NCBI GenBank assembly: GCA_003542015.1 | Contig: DPLL01000455.1 | Coordinates: 1-17,652 of the forward strand | Source of the DNA: Microcoleaceae cyanobacterium UBA9251 | GTDB lineage: Bacteria; Cyanobacteriota; Cyanobacteriia; Cyanobacteriales; Microcoleaceae | Reading direction: 5' to 3' | DNA length: 17,652 nt | Shown: piece by piece, positions 5,962 through 13,211 of the stretch | Layout: every line of letters starts with the position of its first letter | Position numbering within the stretch: position 1 is the first letter of the stretch | Translations under genes and position numbers: made by a program | The notes under the pieces: generated by a model | Seen by the model: only the letters and a program-made list of their open reading frames with translations | Database searches by the model: none | What the model was told of the DNA's origin: nothing

Positions 5962-7767
5962 CTAAGTACCGTTAAGTAAACTTTTAAGTTCTTCTATGCT
6001 ATATGGGGGATTTTTTCTATGTATCATTGCATGACAGTTAGGACATACTGGACGTAAATCTTCACGGGGATTAACTTCATATTCTTTATTCATTTTAGAT
6101 AAAGGTATTAAATGATGAACATGAATTAAACCTTTACCTTTTTCTCCAAAAACTTTCTCAAAATCAAATCCACAAATCCAGCAATCTGTTCCATAAAATT
6201 CAATACATTTTTTCCGAGCTTGAGGATTTCTTTCATAGCGATTGAGCCTTACTTGCCGGCTCGAACCTTCTTTAAAAGTTTGAGTTTCTTCTACTTCTGT
6301 CCCTTTAAATAAATTACTCGATGAGCCATTAGATGAGTCATCTAGTAGTTTACTCGGTAGTTCATTAGCTAAACCACTAAATAATGGTGACGCACTGGGT
6401 GGTTTACCGGGTAAATCACAGGCTGAACCTACCAGTGAACTATCTGGTGTACTACCGAGCAATTCATTACCATTACTCGATGAGCCATTAGATGAGTCAT
6501 CTAGTAGTTTACTCGGTAGTTCATCAGGTAAACTACTAGACAATGGTGACTCAGTGTGTGCAAGTTTTCTTGCACACTCTGGGCATCCGCTTGTCCCCTT
6601 TTCCCAGATAGCAGTGATATCATCAAGTTGCTTTGTCCAAGAGTATCCATCAAGAGGACATTTAAGCCATATAAGGATATTAGTTACAGTATAAATTTCT
6701 TCAGGCTTAAGATTTCCGTTTTTCCGATAGTCCCATAATTCTGTAACTCTCTCTGGGTAGAGGACATCTAAACTCTTTAAATAAAGGTTATTTTTAAACT
6801 TTTCTGCTTTCTCTTCTTGAGTGATGGCTTTTTCAGCAACTTTTTTCTTATCACGTTCTATAACATAGTTGTGATATGCAGGACTCCGATCGAGAATATA
6901 CATAACTTGTCGTTGGCTTATTTGATGCCTATCGCCTATCTCCTTATAGGTAAGCTCTTGTTTATAAAGGTCTAAACACTGCTCAAATAATGCAGGATTA
7001 TTCTTTAAAATCTTCCTAACACTTTTTGTCAAATTTTCCCAATACTGATTAAATGCAGGATTACTATTTAAAATCTTCCTAACTTGCTGTTTGCTTATTT
7101 GATACTGATCAGCTATATCCTCATAGGTATGCCCTTGTTTATAAAGGTCTAAAAAATGATGAGATTCAGAATGGCAATCTAAAGCCTGCATAACACTTTC
7201 TTTCAAATCTTTCAAATACTCATTAAATGCAGGATTACTATTTAAAATCTTCCTAACTTGTTGTTCGCTGGTTCGAGAACGATGGGCTATATCCTGATAA
7301 GTATGCCCTTGTTTATAAAGGTCGAAAAACTTGCTAAATGCAGAATTATTATATAAAATTTTCCTAACTCGTTCTTCGCTTATTTGATGCCAATCAGCTA
7401 TATCCTGATAGGTATGCCCTTGTTCATAAAGGTCTAATACATTTTCTATCAAATACAAATTAAAGGCAGGATTATTCACTAAAATCTGTCTAACTTGTTG
7501 TTTGCTTAGTTGATACTGCTCGGCTATATCATGATAGTTAAACCCTTGTTTATACAGATCTAAAAACTGACTAAATGCAGGATGATAAACTAAAGTGTGC
7601 TTAACTTGTGGTTCCCTTATTTGAAGCCTATTAGCTATATCCTGATAAGTAAGTCCTTGTTTATAAAGGTCTAACATCCTTTCTCTCAAATTAATTTGAG
7701 ATATTTTTTTTGTGTCTTCACTTGTTGAAGATATTTCTGTCTCATCTAACATTAAAACTCTCTCCAT
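5962..7767 (-). CDS. HNH endonuclease with tandem helix-turn-helix repeats and zinc-ribbon-like domain
   Basis: This 601-residue protein is, as far as I know, unnamed. Six copies of a 37-residue HTH-like unit (consensus LDLYKQGxTYQDIA, then ISxQQVRKIL and NPAF) occupy residues 31-301. A zinc-ribbon/DUF4379-like segment (338-400: ELWDYRKNG, LKCPLDGYSW, GCPEC) retains Cys370, Cys395 and Cys398 but has no obvious fourth ligand. A Ser/Asn-rich linker (405-490) contains a perfect 17-residue duplication. The C-terminal McrA-like HNH domain (about 505-596) has CWIC (529-532), VHHLIPL (His551/His552), and CPNCHAMIH (575-583). The zinc and catalytic residues appear intact. A GGAG about nine bases before Met6 makes 7752 the likelier start. 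The gene is visibly AT-richer than its neighbours, suggesting transfer. A defence or self-targeting nuclease guided by the HTH array is inferred, not shown. Confidence 0.85.
   Translation of the reverse strand: MERVLMLDETEISSTSEDTKKISQINLRERMLDLYKQGLTYQDIANRLQIREPQVKHTLVYHPAFSQFLDLYKQGFNYHDIAEQYQLSKQQVRQILVNNPAFNLYLIENVLDLYEQGHTYQDIADWHQISEERVRKILYNNSAFSKFFDLYKQGHTYQDIAHRSRTSEQQVRKILNSNPAFNEYLKDLKESVMQALDCHSESHHFLDLYKQGHTYEDIADQYQISKQQVRKILNSNPAFNQYWENLTKSVRKILKNNPALFEQCLDLYKQELTYKEIGDRHQISQRQVMYILDRSPAYHNYVIERDKKKVAEKAITQEEKAEKFKNNLYLKSLDVLYPERVTELWDYRKNGNLKPEEIYTVTNILIWLKCPLDGYSWTKQLDDITAIWEKGTSGCPECARKLAHTESPLSSSLPDELPSKLLDDSSNGSSSNGNELLGSTPDSSLVGSACDLPGKPPSASPLFSGLANELPSKLLDDSSNGSSSNLFKGTEVEETQTFKEGSSRQVRLNRYERNPQARKKCIEFYGTDCWICGFDFEKVFGEKGKGLIHVHHLIPLSKMNKEYEVNPREDLRPVCPNCHAMIHRKNPPYSIEELKSLLNGT
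6313..6524. repeat. Perfect 53-bp direct repeat inside HNH linker
   Basis: Positions 6313-6365 and 6472-6524 are identical over 53 bases and start 159 bases apart, exactly 53 codons. They encode the duplicated linker segment ELPSKLLDDSSNGSSSN (residues 416-432 and 469-485). Recombination between them would delete or add 53 codons without breaking the frame. Confidence 0.95.
6865..7677 (-). repeat. Tandem HTH-coding repeats (about 111-bp unit)
   Basis: The six HTH units of the HNH protein lie at residues 31-68, 69-105, 111-147, 148-184, 206-242 and 265-301. A partial unit (KILKNNPAL, about 252-260) lies between the fifth and sixth. Units 1-2 and 3-4 are head-to-tail with no spacer. A 5-residue spacer follows unit 2, and spacers of about 21 follow units 4 and 5. 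DNA similarity between units is also evident, so the array grew by duplication. Confidence 0.88.
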
Positions 7768-7837
7768 ACAGATATCTCAGTCTGCAAACTAGATGTTAAC
7801 CAGCCACTTCGAGATTAATACTTGACATAACCCCAAA

Positions 7838-7933
7838 ATAAGTAGTTCTGCAGAATTAATTACACAAAATCTCGCGTGAAAGCCATGTAAGCGTCAAGAC
7901 TTTTTATGTAATTAATTTTGCCCCCTTACTTAT
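7838..7933. repeat. 96-bp imperfect palindrome upstream of HNH gene
   Basis: Arms 7838-7864 and 7907-7933 (27 bases each) are reverse complements at 21 of 27 positions, including a perfect 11-bp tip AATTAATTACA/TGTAATTAATT (7854-7864 and 7907-7917). It lies about 70-165 bases upstream of the HNH start, in the promoter region. A TTGACG facing the HNH gene lies in the 42-base centre, but no convincing -10 partner is seen. It could be an operator, a hairpin, or a small non-autonomous mobile element. Confidence 0.6.
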
Positions 7934-8038
7934 AAGGAACCTATCCGAACCTGTTTGAAGTTGTAGATTAAACAGATTTATGTCTAATTCCGGCTTCAAT
8001 GCAGTCAAACCGATCGTGCTTTTTCCTAGGCAAACTGG

Positions 8039-8680
8039 CTACTTGAGGGTATCTTTAAGTACAGTCCTCGCTGCCAAGTGATTGCGAGTCGAAGTCAAAA
8101 TTTCGGTTTCGCGTTCCAATCTCGCAGCAGTATCTTGCAATTCTAAAAGAGTTTGCTGTTCTGTCGCTGCACCGTAAAGGTAGCTGGCTACCCAATAGGA
8201 CAATTCTGTAGGCAAACTGGGAATATCTTCTGGTAGGTCGATCGGCTGATCCATCAATTTACTGGAGAGACGAACTACATCTCTCAGCAGTTGTTCGACA
8301 TCTTTTCCCAAAGGTCTGAGGTCTTGTTGCGGCGGTTCGTCTTCGATCCATTCTACTAGACCGACTAAATACGGTTTTTCCCGAACTGCGTCGAGGACTC
8401 GGAACCGCTGCTGGCCGAGAGTCATAATTTTCATGCGATCGTCCGGGAGTCTCTGACAGTGAATTACTTCGGCGCAGCAGCCGACAGCGGAGACTTTATT
8501 TTGGTCTGGGTCCCACATGAGTACACCGAAACGGCGATCGCCCTCCAGAATCGTATTCATCATGATTCGATAGCGAAACTCGAAGATTTGCAGCGGGAGC
8601 GGTCTACCGGGAAATAGAACCACTTCCGGTAAGGGAAATAGGGGGAGTTCGCGAACTGCTACAGAGGAAGAGGATGCCAT
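8039..8680 (-). CDS. LON substrate-binding (N-terminal) domain protein, copy 2
   Basis: This 213-residue paralogue of the gene at 5192-5833 is the same length, with eight residue differences; the other DNA differences are largely synonymous. It has the same single LON N-terminal domain plus helical tail and no protease or ATPase part. The preponderance of silent changes suggests both copies have been kept under selection rather than decaying. This copy lies nearest rpsJ, and the other lies next to pheA, so either could be the resident gene. It lies downstream of the Roco gene, 216 bases from its stop, and its 3' end faces the HNH upstream region. Confidence 0.9.
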   Translation of the reverse strand: MASSSSVAVRELPLFPLPEVVLFPGRPLPLQIFEFRYRIMMNTILEGDRRFGVLMWDPDQNKVSAVGCCAEVIHCQRLPDDRMKIMTLGQQRFRVLDAVREKPYLVGLVEWIEDEPPQQDLRPLGKDVEQLLRDVVRLSSKLMDQPIDLPEDIPSLPTELSYWVASYLYGAATEQQTLLELQDTAARLERETEILTSTRNHLAARTVLKDTLK

Positions 8681-8800
8681 TGTCGCTCAAAAGTGACGGT
8701 ACTTGCGCTGATTTTTCTTACTTTAACTGATTTGAGGCAATTCCGGGCGGGGTGAGGGGCGATCGGGGGAAATGCGGTGCGGGCGATCGAGGCTTTGGGC

Positions 8801-8866
8801 TGTAGGGTGCGTCAGCTTGATCGCTTATGAGGCAAGGGAAACGAGAAAGGGCTGACGCACCCTACA
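8801..8866. repeat. 16-bp perfect inverted repeat, TAGGGTGCGTC type
   Basis: TGTAGGGTGCGTCAGC (8801-8816) and its exact reverse complement (8851-8866) are separated by 34 bases, between the Roco stop and the LON copy 2 promoter. Repeats of this appearance are common in large cyanobacterial genomes as REP/MITE-like sequences (from memory). There is no adjacent T-run, so it is not a typical terminator. A half copy, TAGGGTGCGTC, is found at 5950-5960. Confidence 0.85.
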
Positions 8867-8896
8867 ATACTGATGCGTAAGCCTTGCAAAACTTAT

Positions 8897-11800
8897 TTAG
8901 CGCGCCCAAGGCACTTGAATTTCAATACCCACTTTGTCACCGAGATCGATCGTCTTATTAGCCAAATCAACAGCACCTGCCATCCCAACTCCGATCGCAG
9001 CCACCCCTGCTGCAATACCTTTTAAACATTTCTTTAATCTAGGTCTATCCCATTGATCTTTCGGTTTATTAATTTCAGTTTCCACATCTTGAATGTCGAT
9101 AATTATATCATCTCGAACATCTTCAGGAAACTGCATTGCGGTTTCTCGCATTGATGAAATTAATTTGAGAATTTCTACTGTATTGGCGTTATGGATATCA
9201 ATGCCACCAGAGGCTGTTTGTTGGGCGCTGTCTTTAACTTCATTCGCGATAGCTACGCTGCCGATTTGTGCGCCAGGAAAGTTGTTATTTTGAGAATAAG
9301 TTTCAGTCATTGTTTTACCGTTGTCGATTTTGATGTTCACGTTAACATTAGTAGCAGAATCTACAGGTTCAGGTTGGTTAATTCCAGAATTTTGCTCTGT
9401 TTCTTCCCATTGTTGCAAATTGTCCGGGAAATCTTCCATTAAGCGGCGCACCTGAACCATTTGATAAGATTTGTCGCATTCGACTTTGTAGTGGTGTTTT
9501 GCCAAACGGCGGCGCAGCTTTTCAAAATCGTAGAGGTGAGGGTCTTGGCTGCCTTTGCATTGGTGACAATTGCAGGGGATTAATTCTTCGCATTTTAGGC
9601 GATCATCATAAGTAGCATGAATTTTCCAGAGTTCGTGGCGGATGCGTTCTAAAAGAAATTCTTTCCGCTTGCCGGAAACTCGAATGCGGATTTCTCGTTG
9701 GTGGTAATTCTCAATAACTTCGGCTTTGGCGTAATTGTCGGCGAGGATGACTCCATCGCGCCAGACAATATCCCCCCTACCCTTTGGTAAATCGGATTGA
9801 GGGCGGTAGATTAACAAGTGCATTTCTACGATGAAGCGGGTAATAATGCCTTTGGGCATGAAGTCGTATTTGTAACGCAAAATCAGGTTATCGGTGTCGT
9901 CCCAATCGTAGTTGGGCGTTTCGAGGCGGAGAAGTTGCGGGGCGATGTATTGTCGGGGTTTGCTGGGGATTTCGTAACACAGTTTGAAGTGTTTCATCAA
10001 GTGCAGCAGTTCGTCGTGCAAGTCTTGGTATTGTCTCTCGCGCCAGATTTGCTTGAGGTTTTCCTGGGTGAAATACCCGTAATTGTCGATGATTTCTGCG
10101 TTGTCGGTGACTTCTCCATTGTCGGTGACTTTTTTGTTGCCGACGACTTTGTAAACAGCCTTAGTTGCCAATTCGGGACGCAGGATAACTACATTTTTGA
10201 GGATGGGGTCTTTTTGGAAGTGGAGGATGATACCCAATTCGTGAAGGTATTTGCTGAGACTCAGCATGGCGGGTTTATCGGACTTTTTGAAGCCTTGGCC
10301 AACGCAGATATTGAAAAATTCACCGACTTCGATATGGGTTTGGCGTTGGGAATAGTTTTCCAAAACATAGCGGACGTTTGCCCAGCGTTTGGGGATGGGC
10401 GTACTGATGTGTTCGAGGGTGGCGATGCGGTTTTGCAGGGCGCGTTGGAGGGCTTCAAGTCCGCGATTGGTAGCGAGATTGGTAGCGAAATCTTTTTCTA
10501 GGTTGCGAAAGTCACGCCGCTGTTGGGAGAGGTTGATTTCGCAGCGGATGTCTTGTTTTTCGTTTTGGACGAGGAAGACGGGACTGGCGCTGCTGAGAAG
10601 TTCGATGATACTCAGCCAGTAGCAGAGGTTGGGGTTTTGGCGGCGGTTATCGACGAGGAGGACATACACAGAACGTTCGGTGAGGAAAAATTGGTGGGTG
10701 GCGTGGTAGATTTCCTGTCCGCCAAAGTCCCAGACGTGAACGCGGAAAGGTTTGCCGTTGGCTTGCGTGAATTCCCAGCGCATCACGTCGATGCCTTCGG
10801 TGGAGGGTTCTCGTTCTTGCAGTTGGTAGTTGGGGTTGAGGAGTTTGTTTGCTAGGGTGGTTTTGCCCGCTTCGCCTTCGCCGACAATCAAAAGTTTGGC
10901 TTCGTTGAGTTCTTCGGTAGCATTGGGGTCACGAGTTTGGAAGTAGAAATCGAGAATGCTACGCAAATCGCCAGGTTGAGATGATTGTTTTCCGCCCAAT
11001 ATTTCCAGCGGAATTGGTATCGAATTACCTCGCAAATCCAGGTTTTCCAGCTTCTCCATGCTGCCGATGGCTTCTGGGATGGATGTAATCTGATTGTTAA
11101 TCAGGTCAAGGTGTGTCATATTGGACAGTTGCCAGATCGCATCTGGGATTTGGGTAATCTGATTTCTTCTAAGATCAAGGTGTGTCAGATTGGACAGTTT
11201 GCCGAGCGCCTCTGGGATTTGGGCGATCTGATTGCTTCTGAAGTCAAGGTGTGTCAAATTGGACAGTTGGCAGATCGCATCTGATATTTGGGCGATCTGA
11301 TTGTTAAAGAGGTAAAGCTGTGTCAGATGAGATAGTTGACCGATCGCATCTGGGAGTTGGGCAATCTGATTGCTGCTGAGGTAAAGCTGTGTCAGATTGG
11401 ATAGTTTGCCGAGCGCTTCTGGAATTTGGGCGATCTGATTGTTATGGAGGACAAGTTTTGTCAGATTCGACAGTTTGCCGAGCGTTTCTGGGAGTTGTGT
11501 TATTTGATTGTGACTGAGGTTAAGCTCTGTCAGATTCGACAATTGACCGAGCTCATTTGGGATTTCGGTTATGTGATTGTGATTGAGGACAAGCTCTGTC
11601 AGATTCGACAGTTGGGCGACTGCCTTTGGGAGTTGTGTTATTTGATTATGACTGAGGACAAGCTGTGTCAAATTCGACAGTTGGGCGAGCGCTTCTGGGA
11701 TTTCGGTTATGTGATTGTGCCAGAGGTGAAGCACTTTCAAATTCGACAGTTGGGCGAGCGCTTCTGGGATCTGGGTAATCTGATTGTGCCAGAGGTGAAG

Positions 11801-12394
11801 CACTGTCAAATTCGACAGTTGGGCGAGTGCTTCCGGGATTTCGGTTATGTGATTGCAACCGAGGTAAAGCCCTGTCAGATTGGATAGTTTGCCGAGCGCA
11901 TCTGATATTTGGGCGATCTGATTGTTAAAGAGGTAAAGCTGTGTCAGGTTCGACAGTTGACCAAGCACTTCGGGGATTTGTATTATTTGATTGTGACGGA
12001 GGTTAAGCTCTGTCAGATTGGATAATTGAGCGATATCTTTTGGAATTTCTTTTAAATTAATGCTGTTTAAATTTAAACTCTCTAATTGCTTCATTTCCAG
12101 CAGGAATTCTGGTATTTTTCCAAATGGATTGCCACTGAGGTCGATCGATCGCAAATTTTCCAGCGCTCGCAATTCCTTTGGCAGCCTACTTAATTGATTG
12201 GTGATTAATTTCGCAGTCAATTTACCATCAACCCATTCCCCTTTCTCCACCTTCCCCAACACCAACATCTCAAGCTGCGTGCACTTGCCAATCTCCGGCG
12301 GCAATTCCTTCAACCCCAACCCTGCCAAATCCAGTTGAGTCAATTGTTCCGCCGCCGCTATGTCAATTCGCCGCAGTGCTTCTTCTCGCGTCAT
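8897..12394 (-). CDS. LRR-Roc-COR (Roco) GTPase with C-terminal hydrophobic module
   Basis: This 1165-residue multidomain protein starts with an LRR cap (1-123). Fourteen perfectly phased 23-residue leucine-rich repeats (124-445) and a capping unit follow. The Roc GTPase domain has P-loop GEGEAGKT (505-512), switch II DFGGQE (556-561), and NEKQD (611-615) near the expected NKxD position. A COR-type dimerisation region spans about 665-925. A cysteine cluster C935/C941/C943/C946 (CNCHQC) follows, then an Asn-rich linker (about 1010-1070). The C-terminus has an acidic helix (1072-1110), then one hydrophobic helix (about 1124-1145, GIAAGVAAIGVGMAGAV). Roco proteins are nucleotide-dependent dimeric switches. 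The tail resembles modules at the ends of cyanobacterial conflict proteins (from memory, possibly the TRADD-N-associated membrane family). Start ATG is preceded by a purine-rich AGAAAGGG. Ligand and effect are unknown. Confidence 0.92.
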   Translation of the reverse strand: MTREEALRRIDIAAAEQLTQLDLAGLGLKELPPEIGKCTQLEMLVLGKVEKGEWVDGKLTAKLITNQLSRLPKELRALENLRSIDLSGNPFGKIPEFLLEMKQLESLNLNSINLKEIPKDIAQLSNLTELNLRHNQIIQIPEVLGQLSNLTQLYLFNNQIAQISDALGKLSNLTGLYLGCNHITEIPEALAQLSNLTVLHLWHNQITQIPEALAQLSNLKVLHLWHNHITEIPEALAQLSNLTQLVLSHNQITQLPKAVAQLSNLTELVLNHNHITEIPNELGQLSNLTELNLSHNQITQLPETLGKLSNLTKLVLHNNQIAQIPEALGKLSNLTQLYLSSNQIAQLPDAIGQLSHLTQLYLFNNQIAQISDAICQLSNLTHLDFRSNQIAQIPEALGKLSNLTHLDLRRNQITQIPDAIWQLSNMTHLDLINNQITSIPEAIGSMEKLENLDLRGNSIPIPLEILGGKQSSQPGDLRSILDFYFQTRDPNATEELNEAKLLIVGEGEAGKTTLANKLLNPNYQLQEREPSTEGIDVMRWEFTQANGKPFRVHVWDFGGQEIYHATHQFFLTERSVYVLLVDNRRQNPNLCYWLSIIELLSSASPVFLVQNEKQDIRCEINLSQQRRDFRNLEKDFATNLATNRGLEALQRALQNRIATLEHISTPIPKRWANVRYVLENYSQRQTHIEVGEFFNICVGQGFKKSDKPAMLSLSKYLHELGIILHFQKDPILKNVVILRPELATKAVYKVVGNKKVTDNGEVTDNAEIIDNYGYFTQENLKQIWRERQYQDLHDELLHLMKHFKLCYEIPSKPRQYIAPQLLRLETPNYDWDDTDNLILRYKYDFMPKGIITRFIVEMHLLIYRPQSDLPKGRGDIVWRDGVILADNYAKAEVIENYHQREIRIRVSGKRKEFLLERIRHELWKIHATYDDRLKCEELIPCNCHQCKGSQDPHLYDFEKLRRRLAKHHYKVECDKSYQMVQVRRLMEDFPDNLQQWEETEQNSGINQPEPVDSATNVNVNIKIDNGKTMTETYSQNNNFPGAQIGSVAIANEVKDSAQQTASGGIDIHNANTVEILKLISSMRETAMQFPEDVRDDIIIDIQDVETEINKPKDQWDRPRLKKCLKGIAAGVAAIGVGMAGAVDLANKTIDLGDKVGIEIQVPWAR
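11060..12025 (-). repeat. Fourteen 69-bp LRR-coding tandem repeats
   Basis: The stretch encodes residues 124-445 as fourteen 23-residue units (LSNLTxLxLxxNxIxxIPEALGQ) with no insertion or deletion. Several adjacent units are close to identical at DNA level, for example those encoding NQITQIPEALAQ-type cores at about 11690-11830. Such homogeneity points to recent expansion or conversion. Confidence 0.92.
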
Positions 12395-12464
12395 ACCCTT
12401 TCTCTCTCGGTAGTCTTCATATTATTACGCATCACAACCAAAGAAACCCGCGCATCACCATCCA

Positions 12465-12528
12465 AGAAACCGGGTTTTTTTGAGTTTCTACGACTGTAAC
12501 GAAATATTCTCGTAAAAACCCGGTTTCT
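12465..12528. repeat. 15-bp perfect inverted repeat, AAACCCGGTTTC type
   Basis: AGAAACCGGGTTTTT (12465-12479) and AAAAACCCGGTTTCT (12514-12528) are exact reverse complements with a 34-base centre. They lie between the divergent Roco and vapB starts. A related AAAGAAACCCG lies at about 12440. The spacing (34 bases) equals that of the 8801-8866 repeat. Confidence 0.85.
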
Positions 12529-12531
12529 GAC

Positions 12532-12537
12532 TATAAT
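12532..12537 (+). promoter_or_regulatory. Candidate -10 box for vapBC
   Basis: A perfect TATAAT lies 27 bases before the vapB start codon and overlaps the end of the flanking repeat (GACTAT then AATAGG). No good -35 element is seen at the usual spacing, which would fall inside the repeat. An operator for VapB/VapBC would be expected close by; the nearby inverted repeat is a candidate. Confidence 0.45.
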
Positions 12538-12564
12538 AGGATAGCAGTTAAATGAGAAAAGCCA

Positions 12565-12765
12565 ATGGTGACCAGCCTGAATGTGGATACGGCGCTGCTG
12601 CAAGAGGCGATCGAACTGACGGGAGAAATGACGATCGAAACCCTAGTTGAAATCGCCTTGCGCGAATACATTAAACGCCTTAAGCAGATGAAAATTTTAG
12701 AGTTCTTTGGTACGATCGACTACGAAGAAAGTTACGATTACAAACAGCAGCGAAATATCGCCTAG
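12565..12765 (+). CDS. vapB: VapB-type antitoxin
   Basis: This 66-residue protein has the VapB antitoxin pattern. An N-terminal beta strand with helix (TSLNVDTALLQEAIELTG) suggests a ribbon-helix-helix-like DNA-binding part. The helix ETLVEIALREYIKRLKQMKILEFFG follows, split as residues 24-49, and the acidic/aromatic tail IDYEESYDY should wrap the toxin. The antitoxin would neutralise VapC and repress the operon. It precedes the toxin gene with a 10-base gap. The ATG has a weak purine-rich GAGAAAA before it. Family length is typical and nothing appears broken. Confidence 0.88.
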   Translation: MVTSLNVDTALLQEAIELTGEMTIETLVEIALREYIKRLKQMKILEFFGTIDYEESYDYKQQRNIA

Positions 12766-12775
12766 GTATCCCGTC

Positions 12776-13183
12776 ATGAATGTAATCGTCGATACGGCTA
12801 TTTGGTCATTAGCGTTGCGCCGGAATTCTCCCGAAATGAATGCTGCTTTGGTGAATCAATTGCGATCGCTCATTGCCAATGGTCGAGTTATAATGCTCGG
12901 AAGCATCCGACAGGAGATATTGTCGGGTGTTCGCACGTCCGAACAATTCGATCGTCTCCGCAACACCTTACACGCATTTCCAGACTTGAATTTAGTTGAC
13001 GCAGACTATGAACTCGCTGCTGAATTTTGTAACACCTGTCGTCGCAATGGCATCCAAGGTTCAAATACTGATTTTCTTATCTGTGCTGCTGCCCATCGTC
13101 GCAGCTATTCCATTTTTACAACCGATCGAGATTTCCACAATTTTCAAGCTCATATTCCTGTCAATTTTCTAGAATTCGAGTAA
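12776..13183 (+). CDS. vapC: VapC-type PIN-domain ribonuclease toxin
   Basis: This 135-residue PIN-domain protein begins MNVIVDTAIWSLALRR, typical of VapC. The acidic metal-binding residues are visible as Asp6, Glu47 (RQEIL), Asp99 (NTDFLICAAA) and Asp117/Asp119 (TTDRDF). VapC toxins are Mg-dependent RNases that usually cut tRNA or rRNA. The ATG at 12776 is chosen because the catalytic Asp lies six residues in; the frame is open further upstream through vapB but lacks the motif. The pair lies next to rpsJ, convergent with it. It is likely an intact, transferable type II module. Confidence 0.93.
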   Translation: MNVIVDTAIWSLALRRNSPEMNAALVNQLRSLIANGRVIMLGSIRQEILSGVRTSEQFDRLRNTLHAFPDLNLVDADYELAAEFCNTCRRNGIQGSNTDFLICAAAHRRSYSIFTTDRDFHNFQAHIPVNFLEFE

Positions 13184-13211
13184 AAATTGCGATCGCCAAA
13201 TTTTTATTTTT
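13182..13211 (+). terminator. Weak putative terminator after vapC
   Basis: AAAAATT (13182-13188) and AATTTTT (13199-13205) pair around a HIP1 site (GCGATCGC), followed by a T-rich run. The stem is AT-only and overlaps the stop codon, so the call is tentative. Confidence 0.35.

Noticed and set aside
5192..8680. LON-domain genes as Lon proteases
   Set aside because: Both products are 213 residues and lack the ATPase and Ser-Lys protease domains.
8801..8866. Inverted repeat as a rho-independent terminator for the Roco gene
   Set aside because: The centre is 34 bases long and no T-run follows on the minus strand; a dispersed REP/MITE-like repeat fits better.
9818..10855. Plus-strand open frames within the Roco gene (9818-10501 and 10523-10855)
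   Set aside because: They are antisense to the Roc/COR region, rich in Val/Phe/Gly as expected of a mirror frame, without start signals or domains.
11426..11887. Repetitive plus-strand frame opposite the LRR region
   Set aside because: Its repeats (such as KLCQIRQL and variants) are simply the antisense reading of the 69-bp LRR units.
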